Shown here: positions 62,617-64,000 of the stretch, in pieces | Layout: each line of letters starts with the position of its first letter | How positions within the stretch are numbered: position 1 is the stretch's first letter | Origin: Marinobacterium_D sp050908845 | GTDB taxonomy: Bacteria > Pseudomonadota > Gammaproteobacteria > Pseudomonadales > Balneatricaceae | Length of the DNA: 64,000 nucleotides | NCBI RefSeq assembly: GCF_050908845.1 | Contig: NZ_CP194171.1 | Location: 496,001 to 560,000 of the forward strand | Direction: 5' to 3' | Made by a program: the position numbers and the translations under genes | The notes under the pieces: model-generated | What the model was told of the DNA's origin: nothing | The model's database searches: none | The model's input: the letters and a program-made list of their open reading frames with translations, nothing else

Positions 62617-63672
62617 ATGAGATGGAAATTCTGGCGCCTTGGGGCGCTGATGGCAGCGTTGGTACTGGCCGGCTGTGAGCAGAAGGAGGCACCGGCGGTC
62701 CAGAAAAAGCAGGCGCCCCGGGCTCACCTGGTTGAGGTGGTGCAGGTTCACCCGCAGCAGCTGGCGCTGGAGCGCAGCCGTCCAGGCACTCTGAGGAGCG
62801 AGCGCCGCGTGGAGATCCATACCCAGGAGGAGGGAAGGATCACCGAGCTGCCCTACTACCCCGGTGATACTGTCCGCCGTGGAGAGCTGGTGGCCAGTCT
62901 GGATGATCAGCTGCTGCGCGCTGAGCTGACCAGGGCGCGGGCTGAGCGGAGAGAGGCGCAGCAGAACCTGCAGCGACTCAGGGATCTGGCCGGCAAGGGG
63001 CTGGTGTCCCGCGAAGAGCTGCTTGGGCGGGAGACCGCGGCGGATGTGGCCGCCGCTGATGTAAGCCTTTTGGAAACCCGGCTCTCTTACACCCGCATGG
63101 AGGCGCCCTTCGACGCCGTGGTGACGGAGCGCCTCAGCGAGCCAGGCAATGTGGCCGAGCGCTACGATCACCTGCTGACGCTGGCGGACCCGTCATCCCT
63201 GGTGGTTGATGTGAACCTGTCGGAACTGGTGCTGGCTCAGCTCCAGGTCGGTGATCCGGTGGCGGTGCTGATCGACGCGCTTGGGCAGCAACCTCAACCG
63301 GCGCTGGTCAGCCGTATCTATCCGCAGATCGACCCGGTAACCCGCCGCGGTACGCTGGAGATCCGCCTGGCCCCGGCTCCGGCTGGTGCCCGCGCAGGGC
63401 AGTTTGTGCGCGTTGAGCTGAAGACCGCGGTGCGGCAGCGGCTGACGGTGCCTTTCAGCGCACTGCGTTACGACAACGAAGCCTTCCTTTACGTGATCAA
63501 CGACGAGGAGCAGGCCGAGCGGCGTGTGATCCGCACCGGTAGCCGGCTCGGCGGCAGCATCGAGGTGCTGGAGGGGCTTGTTTCCGGTGAGCGGGTGGTG
63601 ACCCGCGGTTTCCTCGGCCTGACGCCGGGCAAGGCGGTGGAAGTGGTCAATCTGGTGGGGGGCGCAGGATGA
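62617..63672 (+). CDS. RND efflux periplasmic adaptor lipoprotein (membrane fusion protein)
   Basis: A 351-residue adaptor. The signal peptide ends in a lipobox ALVLAGC (Cys at about residue 20), so it is lipid-anchored. A lipoyl-like half motif (EEGRITELPYYPGDTVRRGELVA), a coiled-coil hairpin (about 95-140), the second lipoyl half (YTRMEAPFDAVVTER) and a beta-barrel follow, and PFSALRYDNEAFLYVIN starts the membrane-proximal domain. It bridges the RND pump to an outer-membrane channel. The ATG at 62617 is preferred over a TTG at 62605. The stop overlaps the pump start by 4 bases. Confidence 0.92.
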   Translation: MRWKFWRLGALMAALVLAGCEQKEAPAVQKKQAPRAHLVEVVQVHPQQLALERSRPGTLRSERRVEIHTQEEGRITELPYYPGDTVRRGELVASLDDQLLRAELTRARAERREAQQNLQRLRDLAGKGLVSREELLGRETAADVAAADVSLLETRLSYTRMEAPFDAVVTERLSEPGNVAERYDHLLTLADPSSLVVDVNLSELVLAQLQVGDPVAVLIDALGQQPQPALVSRIYPQIDPVTRRGTLEIRLAPAPAGARAGQFVRVELKTAVRQRLTVPFSALRYDNEAFLYVINDEEQAERRVIRTGSRLGGSIEVLEGLVSGERVVTRGFLGLTPGKAVEVVNLVGGAG

Positions 63673-64000
63673 ACGCGGATAAAACACCGGTACTGCGTCA
63701 CGGCGGCGGCCTGGCCGGATGGTCGATCCGCAACCCGATCGGTGTGACGATGATTGCGCTGGCAGTGATCGTGCTGGGGCTGTTCGCCCTGGGGCGCCTG
63801 TCGGTGGATCTGCTGCCCCATATCATCTACCCGGAAGTGCGTGTTCGTATCAGTGACAGCGGTGTGCCTGCGAGGGTGATGGAGGACCGGGTCACCAAGG
63901 CGCTGGAGGAGCAGCTGGCGATTACCGAGGATGCGATCTCGGTGCAGTCGGAAACCAGCGAGGGACGCTCCGAAGTCGATCTGACCTTCCCCTACGGCAA
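63669..64000 (+). CDS. RND family efflux pump permease, 3' end cut by window edge
   Basis: The first 110 codons are visible: MNADKTPVLRHGG, then the characteristic WSIRNPIGVTMIALAVIVLGLFALG first membrane segment, LSVDLLPHIIYPEVRVRIS and VEDRVTKALEE-like MEDRVTKALEEQLA, all hallmarks of AcrB/MdtB-like pumps of the HAE1 type. The ATG overlaps the adaptor stop (ATGA), so the two are coupled. Substrate cannot be told from this part, and no outer-membrane factor is in the window. Confidence 0.93.
   Translation, partial: MNADKTPVLRHGGGLAGWSIRNPIGVTMIALAVIVLGLFALGRLSVDLLPHIIYPEVRVRISDSGVPARVMEDRVTKALEEQLAITEDAISVQSETSEGRSEVDLTFPYG

Overview
The window looks like chromosome of a GC-rich marine-type gammaproteobacterium near the Oceanospirillales/Pseudomonadales border. 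Three things point there. The gene orders pyrR-pyrB-pyrC', proC-yggS//pilT-pilU, metX-metW and metK//tkt-epd-pgk-fba are Pseudomonas-like. The block cyaY//lptM-lysA-dapF-DUF484-xerC-yigB is the general gammaproteobacterial one. Lipopolysaccharide genes (lpxL, msbA, waaA, a WaaL-type ligase) show a Gram-negative outer membrane. No rRNA, tRNA, insertion sequence, prophage or CRISPR array was seen. The sequence is densely coding, and most genes are ordinary housekeeping genes.

Layout. 1-586: end-truncated DUF47 (PhoU-like) gene. 810-11575: a nitrogen-flavoured stretch with a CYTH triphosphatase, L-asparaginase, a Tat-signal DODA-type dioxygenase, a four-gene general L-amino-acid ABC transporter (aapJQMP) and glnE. 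11648-12643: ilvE. 12863-29107: a 16-kb cell-envelope region. Its first part (12863-21099) holds core-oligosaccharide genes: an ELM1-family protein, five glycosyltransferases, a YrbL-type kinase-like protein and an O-antigen-ligase-like protein. An AT-rich segment at about 17775-20060 looks foreign. Its second part (21235-27714) joins lpxL and msbA to a GT39 transferase, a YdjC-type deacetylase, a GtrA membrane protein and a polyprenyl-phosphate GT2, which I read as a lipid A hexosamine-modification system. waaA follows.

29114-34224: cyaY, the small lipoprotein lptM (too short to stand out), lysA, dapF, DUF484, xerC and yigB, then a hairpin-rich non-coding region. 34597-43157, all on the minus strand: an HBM-type chemoreceptor, hemW, rdgB, DUF4426, metW/metX, yggU, yggT, proC and yggS. 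43241-45459: pilT and pilU on the plus strand. 45555-54411, minus strand: an inactive-looking dihydroorotase, pyrB, pyrR, ruvX, yqgE, tonB, gshB, rsmE and a c-di-GMP phosphodiesterase with a degenerate GGDEF domain. 54533-61457: metK divergent from a tkt-epd-pgk-fba glycolytic/pentose-phosphate operon. 61542-64000: a YigM-like biotin transporter and the start of an RND efflux operon cut by the window edge.

The most interesting point is the lipid A modification set embedded around msbA. It matches in gene content the Francisella FlmF2-NaxD-FlmK and Bordetella Lgm pathways. I see no wholly new system; the remaining findings are regulatory hairpins, repeats and degenerate domains worth checking.
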